64,000 nucleotides of DNA. Source: Pseudomonas entomophila. Its GTDB lineage: Bacteria; Pseudomonadota; Gammaproteobacteria; Pseudomonadales; Pseudomonadaceae. Below the pieces are notes generated by a model that saw only the letters and a program-made list of their open reading frames with translations, did no database searches and was not told where the DNA came from. Made by a program: the position numbers and the translations under genes. The DNA lies in contig NZ_JARGCS010000010.1 in NCBI RefSeq assembly GCF_029193575.1, forward strand, positions 62,001 to 126,000, written 5' to 3'. Of the stretch, positions 52,301 to 60,156 are shown piece after piece; position 1 is the stretch's first letter, and the number at the start of each line of letters is the position of its first letter.

Positions 52301-52802
52301 GCTGGGGCATTCACTGCAGGTACGCTCCTGGCCCGGCAAGGGCAGCGTGTTCCGCGTCGGCGTATCGATCGCCCGCCACCCGGTCGCCTCTGCCCCTGCG
52401 CCGATAGAGCAGCAGGGCCAGCCGCTGGCCGGCTTGCAGGTGCTGTGCGTGGACAACGAGGACAGCATCCTGATCGGCATGAACAGCCTGCTCGGGCGCT
52501 GGGGCTGCCAAGTGTGGACGGCGCGCAACCAGGCCGAGTGCGAAGCACTGCTGGCCAAGGGCATGCGCCCGCACCTGGCGCTGGTGGACTACCACCTGGA
52601 CGACGGCGAGACCGGCACCGGCCTGATGGCTTGGCTACGTACTCGCCTGGGTGAACCAGTGCCCGGCGTGGTGATCAGCGCCGATGGGCGCAGCGAGACC
52701 ATCGCCCAAGTGCATGCCGCAGGCCTCGACTACCTGGCCAAGCCGGTCAAGCCGGCAGCCCTGCGCGCCCTGCTCAACCGGCATCTGAGCCTGGTTCAGT
52801 GA
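49326..52802 (+). CDS. mxtR: Transporter-linked hybrid histidine kinase MxtR
   Basis: A 1158-residue hybrid kinase. Residues about 1-500 form a sodium/solute symporter-like (SSS) membrane domain of 12-13 helices. Then come a linker (about 510-640), a PAS domain (about 645-760, ENINQGISVVDQNLHLVAW), a coiled coil (EGLEQRVTERTHELSQLN), the dimerisation H-box with His806 (SHDLMQPLNA), an ATPase domain (about 900-1010, GLGLGLAIAD) and a receiver with phospho-acceptor Asp1088 (LALVDYH). In pseudomonads MxtR works with the regulator ErdR in acetate and overflow metabolism (CrbS/CrbR-like). The cognate regulator is not in this window. The gene overlaps the convergent rmuC by 29 bases. Confidence 0.8.
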   Translation: MSLSSGLIAVVALAYMAIMFAIAFYGDRRSTPLPPRLRAWVYSLSLAVYCTSWTFFGAVGQAAEQLWAFLPIYLGPVLLLLFAPWVLQKMVLISKQQNITSIADFIAARYGKSQTLAVVVALICLVGVLPYIALQLKGIVLGVNLLIGANADATGTRVQDTALVVSLVLALFAIVFGTRSLDVTEHHRGMVLAIAFESLIKLLAFLAVGAFVVFNLYDGFDDLFSQARQSIHLERYWEETINWPSMVVQTAVAMMAIICLPRQFHVTVVENIEAQDLRLARWVFPLYLALAALFVVPIALAGQMLLPGTVISDSFVISLPLAEAHPSLALLAFIGGASAATGMVIVEAVALSTMVSNDMLLPWLLRRNAAERPFEAFRHWMLSVRRVSIVVILLLAYVSYRLLGSTASLATIGQIAFAAVTQLTPAMFGALYWKQANRRGVFAGLAAGIFLWFYTLVLPIAAHSLGWSLTLFPGLAWLHGNPLGLPITPLTQGVVLSLAGNFTLFAWVSILSRTRVSEHWQAGRFIGQQTSARPNSRSLLAVQIDDLLKLAARFVGEERARQSFIRFAYRQGKGFNPNQNADSDWIEHTERLLAGVLGTSSTRAVVKAAIEGRDMQLEDVVRIADEASEVLQFNRALLQGAIENINQGISVVDQNLHLVAWNRRYLELFNYPDGLISVGRPIADIIRYNAERGLCGPGEAQVHVARRLHWMRQGRAHTSERLFPNGRVIELIGNPMPGGGFVMSFTDITPFREAEQALKDANEGLEQRVTERTHELSQLNQALSEAKSQAEAVSQSKTRFLAAVSHDLMQPLNAARLFSAALSQQAEGLSNEAQQLVQHMDSSLRSAEELISDLLDISRLENGKITPDAKPFALNDLFDTLGAEFKVLAAEKGLEFRLRGSRLHVHSDIKLLRRVLQNFLTNALRYGQGPILLGARRQGERLWLEVWDRGPGIADDKLQVIFQEFKRLDSHQTRAEKGLGLGLAIADGLCRVLGHSLQVRSWPGKGSVFRVGVSIARHPVASAPAPIEQQGQPLAGLQVLCVDNEDSILIGMNSLLGRWGCQVWTARNQAECEALLAKGMRPHLALVDYHLDDGETGTGLMAWLRTRLGEPVPGVVISADGRSETIAQVHAAGLDYLAKPVKPAALRALLNRHLSLVQ

Positions 52803-54246
52803 CGGCTTCGTCGTTCAGCGCGCGCTCCAGCAGTTCGGCCGGCAGGCTCTTGCTGGCGCGGGCGCCGAGCAACTTGAGCTGCTCGCTGCGGCTGACCAGG
52901 TTGCCGCGCCCCTCGCACAGTTTGTTGCGCGCCGCGGCATAGGCCTTGTCGACCTGCTGCAGGCGCGCACCGAGCTCGTCCAGGTCCTGGATGAACAGCA
53001 CGAACTTGTCGTACAGCCACCCGGCACGCTCGGCGATCTCGCGGGCGTTCTGGCCTTGGCGCTCCTGCTTCCACAGGCTGTCGATCACCCGCAGGGTGGC
53101 CAGCAAGGTGGTCGGGCTGACGATCACGATCTGCCGGTCGAAGGCTTCCTGGAACAGCGTCGGCTCAGCCTGCAACGCGGCGGAGAACGCCGCCTCGATA
53201 GGCACGAACAGCAGCACAAAATCCAGGCTGTGCAGGCCTTCGAGGCGGTTGTAGTCCTTGCTCGACAAGCCCTTGACGTGGCTGCGCAGCGACTGCACGT
53301 GCTGCTTGAGCGCCGCCTCGTCGTTGCCAGCGACGAACTGCTGGTAAGCAGTGAGGCTGACCTTGGCGTCGATCACCACCTGCTTGTCGCCCGGCAGCAT
53401 GATCAATACATCAGGCTGGAAGCGCTCGCCGTCGGCGCTTTTGAGGCTGACCTGGGTCTGGTACTCGCGGCCCTTCTCCAGGCCAGCGTGCTCCAGCACC
53501 CGCTCAAGGATCAACTCGCCCCAGTTGCCCTGGGTCTTCTGGCCCTTGAGCGCCTGGGTGAGGTTGGTGGCTTCGTCGGACAAACGCAGGTTGAGTTGCT
53601 GCAAGCGCTCCAGTTCCTTGCCCAGGGAAAAGCGCTCGCGGGCTTCTTGCTGGTAGCTTTCCTCGACGCGCTTTTCGAACGCCTGGATGCGCTCCTTGAG
53701 CGGGTCGAGCAACTGGCCCAGGTGCTGCTGGCTGGTCTGGGTGAAGCGCTGCTCGCGCTCATCGAAGATCTTCGTGGCCATCTCGGCGAACTGCGCACGC
53801 AGGGTGTCACGGGCGTCTTGCAGGTCGTCCAGGCGCTGTTGATGGTTTTCCTGCTGCTCACGCAGTTCGGCCTCAAGGCGCGCGGCCTGGGCTTCCAGGC
53901 GGCGCAGTTCGGCCTCGCGGGTGGCCCGCTCGAGTTGCCAGGCATGGGCGGCGTCGCGGGCATTGTCGCGCTCGATCTGCAGCAGTTCGAGTTCGCGCCC
54001 CTGGGCGGCCAGGCTGGCCTGCTTGTGGCTGTTGGCCTCGCTGAGGTCGCTGATCTCGTCGCGGCTGGCCTCCAACTGCGCTTGCAGGCCTTCCTGGGCC
54101 AGTTGTGCGGCGCCGAGGCGTTCCTCTCTCAGGGCGCTTTCGCCCTGCTGCGCGGCGAGGCGCCGCTGCACTTGCAACACCCACCCCAGGCACGGCACCG
54201 CAGCGGCGACGATCCCCAACAGAATACTGGCCAGATCCACTGCCAT
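52774..54246 (-). CDS. rmuC: DNA recombination protein RmuC
   Basis: A 490-residue RmuC. It has an N-terminal membrane helix (about residues 5-25), a long coiled coil (about 30-215), and a C-terminal nuclease-like domain with GNWGELILERVLEHAGLEKG (about 265-284), VIDAKVSLTAYQ (about 320) and FVPIEAAFSAAL (about 384). It limits DNA inversions at repeats (known in E. coli) by an unsettled mechanism. The start is ATG at 54244-54246 (MAVDLASILLG); longer frames begin outside a plausible N-terminus. Its end overlaps the end of mxtR. Confidence 0.92.
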   Translation of the reverse strand: MAVDLASILLGIVAAAVPCLGWVLQVQRRLAAQQGESALREERLGAAQLAQEGLQAQLEASRDEISDLSEANSHKQASLAAQGRELELLQIERDNARDAAHAWQLERATREAELRRLEAQAARLEAELREQQENHQQRLDDLQDARDTLRAQFAEMATKIFDEREQRFTQTSQQHLGQLLDPLKERIQAFEKRVEESYQQEARERFSLGKELERLQQLNLRLSDEATNLTQALKGQKTQGNWGELILERVLEHAGLEKGREYQTQVSLKSADGERFQPDVLIMLPGDKQVVIDAKVSLTAYQQFVAGNDEAALKQHVQSLRSHVKGLSSKDYNRLEGLHSLDFVLLFVPIEAAFSAALQAEPTLFQEAFDRQIVIVSPTTLLATLRVIDSLWKQERQGQNAREIAERAGWLYDKFVLFIQDLDELGARLQQVDKAYAAARNKLCEGRGNLVSRSEQLKLLGARASKSLPAELLERALNDEAVTEPGSDAG

Positions 54247-54289
54247 GCTTGCTCCGATCGACGGTTGGAATCTGTGCAGCTTACAGGTT

Positions 54290-54311
54290 TTTTGCCCCGC
54301 GACAGGGGCAG
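54290..54311. repeat. REP fragment
   Basis: TTTTGCCCCGCGACAGGGGC is a partial REP between the Sel1-protein gene and rmuC on the same strand. Confidence 0.5.
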
Positions 54312-54316
54312 CCCCG

Positions 54317-54727
54317 TCACGCCGAGTTCCACATCCCAAGCAACCGCCGCGCCTCTTGCGACCCCTGCCCCGCCGCCAGCTCCAACCAATAGCGGGCCTG
54401 CTCCGGCGCCTGTGCCTGACACAACCGCCCGTACTCCAACTGTGCCCGCGTGTCTCCGGCGCGCGCAGCCTGGCGCAACAGCTCGTGGCCAATACGCCGG
54501 TCGCGGGCATTGCCGCAATCGCGGCAGAGCATCTGCCCCAGTCGGCTCTGCGCCACCACCACTCCCTGGCGCGCCGGCTGCTTGAGCAGGCGCCCGGCCA
54601 GGTGCTTGATGCTGCGCTTAGCGCCCAGGCGCGGGCTGTCGAGCAGCCAGAGGGCCACCTTCAGGGAAAAACGCTGGGGGGAGGTATGTGCAGGGGGGTG
54701 CGTGAGGGGTTTACCGCGAAACTTCAT
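54317..54727 (-). CDS. Sel1-like repeat protein
   Basis: A 136-residue protein. Its second half (about residues 60-130) holds two Sel1/tetratricopeptide-like helical repeats (GHELLRQAARAGDTRAQLEY, then ARYWLELAAGQGSQEARRLLG). The N-terminal part is basic (MKFRGKPLTHPP) with a short hydrophobic stretch near 22-30. Such repeats mediate protein contacts. The role is unknown. The start at 54727 is chosen over the alternative two codons upstream because MKFRGKPL looks natural; ribosome signals are weak for both. It is upstream of rmuC on the same strand, separated by 70 bases. Confidence 0.72.
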   Translation of the reverse strand: MKFRGKPLTHPPAHTSPQRFSLKVALWLLDSPRLGAKRSIKHLAGRLLKQPARQGVVVAQSRLGQMLCRDCGNARDRRIGHELLRQAARAGDTRAQLEYGRLCQAQAPEQARYWLELAAGQGSQEARRLLGMWNSA

Positions 54728-55678
54728 GACCAACAGCGACGTGACTCGAAAGGCGCGCCACTCTACTCCTTTTTTCTGACAAAGGCCCGGATGAAAGCGT
54801 GGGGACCGGGAAAATTTTCATTGATCTTTTCTTGACGTTTTCCGGTCAACGGATCGACCCGCGCGCACTTCGCAGATGATCGTCGGATACTTCGCAAAAC
54901 TGCTGGCACGCCCGTCCTAGAGCAAGCGCTCGGGACAATCCACAGAAGCTGTGGATAACTCGGTGGACAACCCCCCCAAGGCACCCGCAAACCCCTATGG
55001 AATGGGGCTCGCGCTCAAACTGTCGATTTTTTCACCAACCCAAATTAGTGTTTTTTTTCATTGACTTAAGTGACCAGTCAAGGCATTGGCGGGGCGTCCG
55101 GGGGTTGTTACAAAGCGCTTACAAGTCGCACCGCTCGTGTGTACAAGTGCACCGCAAATGCGCACCGCCGTGCGGGAACGCGGCCCATTCGCTCGTTTTT
55201 CACACCTTTCCACACGCTTCCCAAGAGCGGTGATTAACGAGATAATAGTCGGCTTCCCCGAAGAAAAACCAAATAAAGCTTGCCATCCTCTTTAACGCGC
55301 TGTAGGGTGGCCGGCGTTAGTACCCAGCTGAAAGTCAATTCTGGCCTCAAGTGTCCTTGCGCCAAGCCGCCCTCCCCGGGCAGCTATCGCTGAAACCAGG
55401 ACCGGCCCCCTCGATGATTCACTCGACGGCAACCCACCGCTCCAGCGCGAATCACGTAGCAGATTGATCGGGATCTTCTCCAGCGGCCATGGACCTTGGC
55501 CCTGGCATGCTGCCCGCCTTCTGAAGTACCTACCAGTCAGCCCAGCGCCCACCTTTGCTTGCGCCTCACTGGCTGCCTTGTTCCAGGCAGGTTTTGCGCC
55601 CCCTTAATAATGGCGTCACTGGAACGTTTCTATTGTGCACGGATCGAAACCGTGTCTTGAGCAGGAACCTCCAACAAC
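54728..55678. other. Long intergenic region without supported gene
   Basis: About 950 bases with no reading frame I can support. Visible are an inverted DnaA-box-like pair (54937-54959), an AT-rich stretch with TTGACT/AGTCAA arms (55061-55081), and a CTGCCT/AGGCAG hairpin followed by GTTTT (55573-55595). The open frames at 54997-55233 and 55086-55295 have odd composition and no ribosome site. A long leader or an untranslated RNA reading toward the next small gene is possible. Confidence 0.5.
54937..54959. promoter_or_regulatory. Second inverted DnaA-box pair
   Basis: CAATCCACA and TGTGGATAA face each other across GAAGC. The right box is consensus, the left has two mismatches. The 5-base spacing is the same as in the pair at 25190-25216. 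Confidence 0.45.
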
Positions 55679-55903
55679 ATGACTACTCATCCTCATATCC
55701 AGCGCGCCATCGGCACGCTTTCCCAGGCCTTCGCACCGTTGCAGTGCCTGATCGTGGCGCCCCGCAAGGGCAGCTTCAGCTTCACCCTGGTCGACGAACA
55801 CGGCGTGGCCCGCCACACCGAGCGCCTGTACCCTGAGCAATACACGGGCACGGAACCGCTGCAAGCCGTGATCAATCGCACCCGCCAATCGCTGACCGCA
55901 TGA
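55679..55903 (+). CDS. Small DUF3509-like protein
   Basis: A 74-residue soluble protein (MTTHPHIQRAIGTLSQAFAP to TRQSLTA). The pattern of a helix, then APRKGSFSFTLVDEHGVARH strands, then a helix with LQAVINRTRQ, resembles the pseudomonad DUF3509 family, though I cannot confirm it. CAACAAC directly before the ATG looks like part of an A-rich Hfq/Crc target, and the AGGAA at about 55664 is a fair ribosome site. It is preceded by the long intergenic region, so it may have a long leader. Function unknown. Confidence 0.65.
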   Translation: MTTHPHIQRAIGTLSQAFAPLQCLIVAPRKGSFSFTLVDEHGVARHTERLYPEQYTGTEPLQAVINRTRQSLTA

Positions 55904-56149
55904 ATGAATGGGGGCCGATTCACCCCATGAATACCTCTGCATGAAGGCTGCCTGAACGCTCTTGCCTTAATCGCCACAGGGCATATGGCAAAGGGCGACA
56001 GGCAGCAATCGATTTAAAAACAGCCCTTTACACCATGATTATCACACTACACTTCAACTCGAGCGGTGCGAGCCGCTTCCGGCGGGCCTGAACACTCACC
56101 AGCTGCCAAGCTCCAGCGCCCGTCGGCCCCTGATCTGTTCGAGGGCATC

Positions 56150-56632
56150 ATGGGCATCGCTGCGAACGAGTTGAGTCAATACGTCATCCGTCCCACCCTG
56201 GTCTACCTGGGCCGCCACTGTGCAAGCGCCGAGGCCTTGCTGCTGGGCGTCGCAGCCAGCCAGTCAGCGTTGGGCGCGGCCCTGCACGACCGGCGCGGGC
56301 ATGGCCTTTATCGCATCGGCGAAACCCGTCATCAGTTGCTGTGGGACGACTTCCTCGCCCGCGACCCCGAGCTGGCCAGCTTGGTGCGCGGCCTGGCCAG
56401 CCAGCACGCCTTCCTCGGCGGCCCGCACCTGGAGCTGACCGTCAACTTACGCTACGCCACCGCTATCGCCTGGATGCTCATCGAGGAGCAAGCCACTAGC
56501 CTGCCCGCTGCCGACGATCTGCTGGGCCAGGCGCGTATCTGGCGACAGACCTTCCATCCGCAGGGTCGCCTGCGAGATTTCACCCAAGCCTGGTATGCCT
56601 GCGTTGCTCAGAAAATACCCCAGGCCTCCTGA
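56150..56632 (+). CDS. Phage-lysozyme-like protein with altered active site
   Basis: A 160-residue protein resembling small phage-encoded lysozyme-like proteins. The shared pattern is YVIRPTLVYLGRHCASAEAL, then LLLGVAASQSALG, GLYRIGETRHQLLWDDFLA, and NLRYATAIAW. In the phage relatives I recall, the third element reads AAxESxLG with a catalytic-type Glu. Here it reads AASQSALG, so Gln stands where Glu is expected. That suggests loss of lytic activity and a new role (inference). The start is placed at ATG 56150 with GAGGG upstream; an upstream GTG frame at 56066 is less likely. No neighbouring phage genes exist. Confidence 0.6.
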   Translation: MGIAANELSQYVIRPTLVYLGRHCASAEALLLGVAASQSALGAALHDRRGHGLYRIGETRHQLLWDDFLARDPELASLVRGLASQHAFLGGPHLELTVNLRYATAIAWMLIEEQATSLPAADDLLGQARIWRQTFHPQGRLRDFTQAWYACVAQKIPQAS

Positions 56633-56777
56633 GACACTTCCTACACCTAGCCGGAAAAAAGGGAATTTTGGTCGGATTGTCCTACAAAACCGCTCTATCT
56701 CCATGGTTTCAGCCTATGGCGCAGTGCGTGAATTGTTGGTAGCTTTTCGCCTCGGAGATCCCAAGGAGTTTCTAATA

Positions 56778-58040
56778 ATGAAAAAAGTAATGCTCAAAAC
56801 CTCTCTCGGCGTAGCCATCGCGCTCGCTTCCAGCCACCTGTTCGCCAGCGGCTTCGCCCTCAACGAACAAAGTGTCAGTGGCATGGGCACAGGTTTTGCG
56901 GGTCGTTCTTCCTCTGCCGATGACGCCTCGACCGTTTACGGCAACCCTGCCGGCATGTCGCGCCTCAAGCGCGAGCAAATCACCGTGGGCGGCGCCGCCG
57001 TCATCGCCAAGACCGACATTTCGGGCCGTGGCAGCAACCTGGGGGGTGAAACCGACGGTGACATGGTTCCTGTGGTTGGCGTGCCTATGGGCTACTACGT
57101 CAAGCCATTGGACGACAACTGGAGCGTCGGCTTCGGCGTCTACGTGCCGTTCGGCCTGGTGACCGACTATGGCAGCGGCGACGCGGCACGCTACTGGGGC
57201 AAGAAGAGCCACGTCGAAGTGGTCACCTTCCAGCCCACCGTCAGCTATGCCTTCAACGACAAGGTGTCGATCGGCTTCGGCCCGACCATCAACCGCATCA
57301 AGGGCGAGCTGGGTTCGAACACCATCAACCCGTTCACCCCAGGCCGTAACGATGGCGAAGTGAAGATCAAGGGTGACGACACCGCGGTCGGCTACAACAT
57401 CGGTATCCTGGTCCAGGCCACCGACAGCACCCGCGTGGGCCTGACCTACCACTCGATGGTCGACTACAAGCTCGAAGGCAAGACCAAGATCAACAACGCC
57501 CTGATCGGCCCGTTCAGCGGCAGCAAGTTCGACGCCGAGCTGAAGATCAAGACCCCGGAGTCGGTGGACGTCTCGGTCACCCACGAACTGGATGATCAGT
57601 GGACCCTGTACGCGGGCAGCACCTGGACCCGCTGGAGCCGCCTGAAGGACATCACCGTCACCAACGAGGTGCCTGCACCGCTGGCCGGCCAGTTCGGCAC
57701 CATCACCGAAGAACAGAACTGGCACGACACCTGGGCACACGCCATTGGCGCGTCCTACAAGGTGAACAAGGAGTGGACCCTGCGCACCGGCTTCACCGTC
57801 GACCAGTCGCCGACCAACAACCACGACCGCTCCCCGCGCATTCCTACTGGCGATCGCAAGATCTTCAGCATCGGTGCCGGCTGGAGCCCGACCGACGACA
57901 TGACCATCGACGTGGCTTACTCCTACCTCTGGGAAGAAGACACCAAGGTCAACCTGGCCAGCTCGACCAAGGGCACCTACCAGGCCAAGTACGAGAACAG
58001 AGCCCACGGCGTCGGTGCCTCGCTCACCTACCGCTTCTAA
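56778..58040 (+). CDS. FadL/OmpP1-type outer-membrane transporter
   Basis: A 420-residue outer-membrane beta-barrel of the FadL/TodX family. The signal peptide spans residues 1-23 (ending HLFASG). The plug start is GFALNEQSVSGMGTGFAGRS with the NPAGMS motif (residues 24-60). The C-terminus ends in the aromatic strand GASLTYRF typical of porins. Such proteins let long-chain fatty acids or other hydrophobic compounds pass the outer membrane. ATG at 56778 follows AAGGAG by ten bases. It is monocistronic with a strong terminator. The substrate is inferred from family. Confidence 0.92.
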   Translation: MKKVMLKTSLGVAIALASSHLFASGFALNEQSVSGMGTGFAGRSSSADDASTVYGNPAGMSRLKREQITVGGAAVIAKTDISGRGSNLGGETDGDMVPVVGVPMGYYVKPLDDNWSVGFGVYVPFGLVTDYGSGDAARYWGKKSHVEVVTFQPTVSYAFNDKVSIGFGPTINRIKGELGSNTINPFTPGRNDGEVKIKGDDTAVGYNIGILVQATDSTRVGLTYHSMVDYKLEGKTKINNALIGPFSGSKFDAELKIKTPESVDVSVTHELDDQWTLYAGSTWTRWSRLKDITVTNEVPAPLAGQFGTITEEQNWHDTWAHAIGASYKVNKEWTLRTGFTVDQSPTNNHDRSPRIPTGDRKIFSIGAGWSPTDDMTIDVAYSYLWEEDTKVNLASSTKGTYQAKYENRAHGVGASLTYRF

Positions 58041-58054
58041 GCCGTTCCCGCTGC

Positions 58055-58087
58055 ATGAAAAAACCGCCCTCGTGGCGGTTTTTTCAT
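58055..58087. terminator. Bidirectional terminator
   Basis: ATGAAAAAACCGCC and its exact complement flank CTCGT, giving A6 and T6 runs on the two sides. It ends the FadL gene, and on the other strand overlaps the stop of the LysR gene. Confidence 0.92.
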
Positions 58088-59016
58088 ACCTGGCGCACCA
58101 GCCAGGTGTCGCCCAAGGCCTGCTGCAGGAAATCCATGAACGCACGCACCTTGGTGGTCATGGCGAAGCGGTCGGTCAGGCACAGGTAGACGTCCATCGG
58201 TTCGGTCTGGGCGTAGGCCTGGCCGTCGTCGCGCCGCTCGAACAGCGGTACCAGGCGACCGCTGTCCAAGTACGGCCGGGCGATGAACTCAGACATGCGG
58301 GCGATCCCTCCGTCATTCACTGCCATCTGCGCCAACGCATCGATGTCGTCGCTGATCAGCACGGAACCGAATTCCGCCTCGAAGCGCAGACCGTCACGCA
58401 CGAAGCCCCAACGAAGAAAACGGCCATCCACTGGGTAACGGAACACCAGGCAGCGGTGCTCACGCAGGGCCTCGGGGGTTCCGGGGTGCCCGGCAGCGGC
58501 AAGATAACCAGGCGAGGCGCAGCAGATGAACGGAATACGCGCGATGTGCCGGGCAATCAGGTTGTCCTGCAGTTGTGGGGTGATACGCAGGCTGACGTCA
58601 ATACCCTCTCGAGCATGGTTCACCTTACGATCAGTCGTCACCAACTCTATCGAAAGCAAGGGGTAGCGTGCGCTGAAGGCGGGAATGAGAGGCGCAAGCA
58701 CATGCCGGCCGAATGCCGAGGTAGCGGCGATGCACAAGCGGCCCTGGGGCTCGCTGTCGGGCGTGGTCACCACCTGCTCGGCCAGAACCAGTTCGCGCTC
58801 GACATGCTTGACCCGCTCGTAGTAAAGGCTGCCAGCGGGCGTAAGGGCCATGCTACGGGTGGTGCGCGACAGCAGGCGCACCTGCAGGTGGCTTTCCAGG
58901 CGTGCCAGGTTCTGGCTCACCGCGGCAGGAGTAAGGCCCAGGCTCCGGGCGGCCGCAGCGATACTGCCCGCCTCGACGACCTTGATGAAACTGCGTATGG
59001 CATTGAGCAGGTCCAT
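58084..59016 (-). CDS. LysR-family regulator
   Basis: A 310-residue LysR regulator. The N-terminal helix-turn-helix is MDLLNAIRSFIKVVEAGSIA, then AAARSLGLTPAAVSQNLARL. The effector domain begins near residue 90 (GRLCIAATSAFGRHVLAPLI). The family subgroup is the AaeR/DsdC-like 'single-gene' group with the FRYPVDGRFLRW-type stretch. The start MDLLNAIRSF at 59016 is the usual LysR N-terminus; an ATG ten codons upstream is possible. It is divergent from the DUF2798 gene and may regulate it. Its stop lies in the shared terminator. Confidence 0.88.
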   Translation of the reverse strand: MDLLNAIRSFIKVVEAGSIAAAARSLGLTPAAVSQNLARLESHLQVRLLSRTTRSMALTPAGSLYYERVKHVERELVLAEQVVTTPDSEPQGRLCIAATSAFGRHVLAPLIPAFSARYPLLSIELVTTDRKVNHAREGIDVSLRITPQLQDNLIARHIARIPFICCASPGYLAAAGHPGTPEALREHRCLVFRYPVDGRFLRWGFVRDGLRFEAEFGSVLISDDIDALAQMAVNDGGIARMSEFIARPYLDSGRLVPLFERRDDGQAYAQTEPMDVYLCLTDRFAMTTKVRAFMDFLQQALGDTWLVRQV

Positions 59017-59132
59017 GGAGAGCCCTTTGGATTCGTAAGAATCCATTTATAAAGAACTCACCTCCCATGGTCTACAGCGCTGCGTCCAAGCATTGTTAAC
59101 CTGCGCGTCCTTTCATCAACGAGGCGCTATCG

Positions 59133-59393
59133 ATGAACAAGGCTTCCACTTCGCGCAACCCGCGCAAATTGCACCCCGCCACCACGCCTTACGTATTTGC
59201 GTTCTACATGTCGGCAATCATGGCGTTGCTGATGTGCTTCGTGATCACTGCGGCCAATGGCGGCATGGAAGGGGACTACCTGGGCAAGGTGCTCAAAGCG
59301 TACCAACTGGCGATGCCAGTGGCGTTCGTCTGCGTGCTGATGGTGCGACCGCTGGTGGTGCGGTTGGTGGCGGTGACGGTGCGGGTGGGGTAA
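59133..59393 (+). CDS. DUF2798 membrane protein
   Basis: An 86-residue protein with two membrane helices (about residues 20-43 and 58-80) and the basic start NPRKLHPATTPYVFAFYMSA. It matches the DUF2798 pattern of a basic N-terminus, helix, short loop with a GDYLGKVLKAYQ stretch, and helix with VRPLVVRLV. Function is unknown. It is divergent from a LysR gene by about 115 bases, the usual arrangement of a LysR target. ACGAGGCGCTATCG precedes ATG, giving GAGG as ribosome site. Confidence 0.75.
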   Translation: MNKASTSRNPRKLHPATTPYVFAFYMSAIMALLMCFVITAANGGMEGDYLGKVLKAYQLAMPVAFVCVLMVRPLVVRLVAVTVRVG

Positions 59394-59435
59394 GCCGTCG
59401 CGAACCCACCGTACGGCAAACCTGAGATACAGGCT

Positions 59436-59987
59436 TCACGGCCCCGACGCAATCGCCTTCTCGATCGCAGCCCGGAACGCCGGGTCATCCGGCTTGGTCA
59501 GGCTCGAAAAATTACCGATCACCTTGCCTTTGCGATCCACCACGTACTTGTAGAAATTCCACTTCGGCGCGCTGCTCTGGCGCGCCAGTTCGACGAACAG
59601 CGGCACCGCGTCCTTGCCACGCACGGCCTGGGTCTTGGTCATGGTGAAGGTGACGCCGTAGTTGGCGTAGCAGACCTTGGCGGTCTTCTCGGCGTCGGCA
59701 TCTTCCTGCTTGAAGTCGTTGGACGGCACCCCGAGCATCTCAAGGCCCTGCTCATGGTACGCCTTGTAGGTCGCCTCCAACCCCTCGAACTGCGGGGCGA
59801 AGCCGCAATAGCTGGCGGTGTTGATCACCACCAGCGGCTTGCCGGCGAAGCGCTGGCACAGGTCGACCTGCCCCTTGCCACGCAACTCCGGCAGGCTGCC
59901 TTGCAGCAGGGCCGGGCACTCCGCGGCCGAAGTCGAGGTGGCGGCGGCCAGGGCCAACAAGGGAACGGTAAGCCAGCGCGTCAGCAT
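59436..59987 (-). CDS. Periplasmic glutathione peroxidase-family protein
   Basis: A 183-residue thiol peroxidase of the glutathione peroxidase family, with a signal peptide (residues 1-22, ending TSAA) that directs it to the periplasm. The catalytic Cys61 is in [17 protein letters not shown]. The second block LGVPSNDF (about 82-89) and the Trp motif [14 protein letters not shown] (about 137-150) are present. With no glutathione in the periplasm, a thioredoxin-like donor is probable (inference). It starts at 59987 with GGAG nine bases upstream; the longer frame uses TTG. It follows the small protein gene on the same strand. Confidence 0.9.
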   Translation of the reverse strand: MLTRWLTVPLLALAAATSTSAAECPALLQGSLPELRGKGQVDLCQRFAGKPLVVINTASYCGFAPQFEGLEATYKAYHEQGLEMLGVPSNDFKQEDADAEKTAKVCYANYGVTFTMTKTQAVRGKDAVPLFVELARQSSAPKWNFYKYVVDRKGKVIGNFSSLTKPDDPAFRAAIEKAIASGP

Positions 59988-60033
59988 GATCTGCTTCTCC
60001 TGCAAGAAAGAGCCTGAACTTGCAGGGTAGCGC

Positions 60034-60156
60034 CTAACAAACGCTCATGCCCAGCTGCATCAACGCCAAACCACCCTGGTGCCAACCCCACCAGGCCAGG
60101 GCCAGCACCAGCAGCGCGCCCGCCGCCAGCAGTCCGTGGGCCAAGTGGCGGTTCAT
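60034..60156 (-). CDS. 40-residue membrane protein coupled to an MFS gene
   Basis: A very short gene whose ATG overlaps the MFS stop codon (ATGA). The product starts [20 protein letters not shown] and ends in QLGMSVC, with one membrane helix (about residues 7-23) and a Trp-rich turn (AWWGWHQGG). Translational coupling and composition suggest a real protein, perhaps an MFS accessory peptide; function is unknown. It was found by looking for coupled starts at the MFS stop. Confidence 0.55.
   Translation of the reverse strand: MNRHLAHGLLAAGALLVLALAWWGWHQGGLALMQLGMSVC

Noticed and set aside
54937..54959. Replication origin
   Set aside because: Only one consensus DnaA box plus one weak box, with no cluster, no dnaA-dnaN or gidA neighbours.
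54997..55295. Two short plus-strand frames in the long intergenic region
   Set aside because: Odd composition, no ribosome site, overlapping each other in different frames; not supported as genes.
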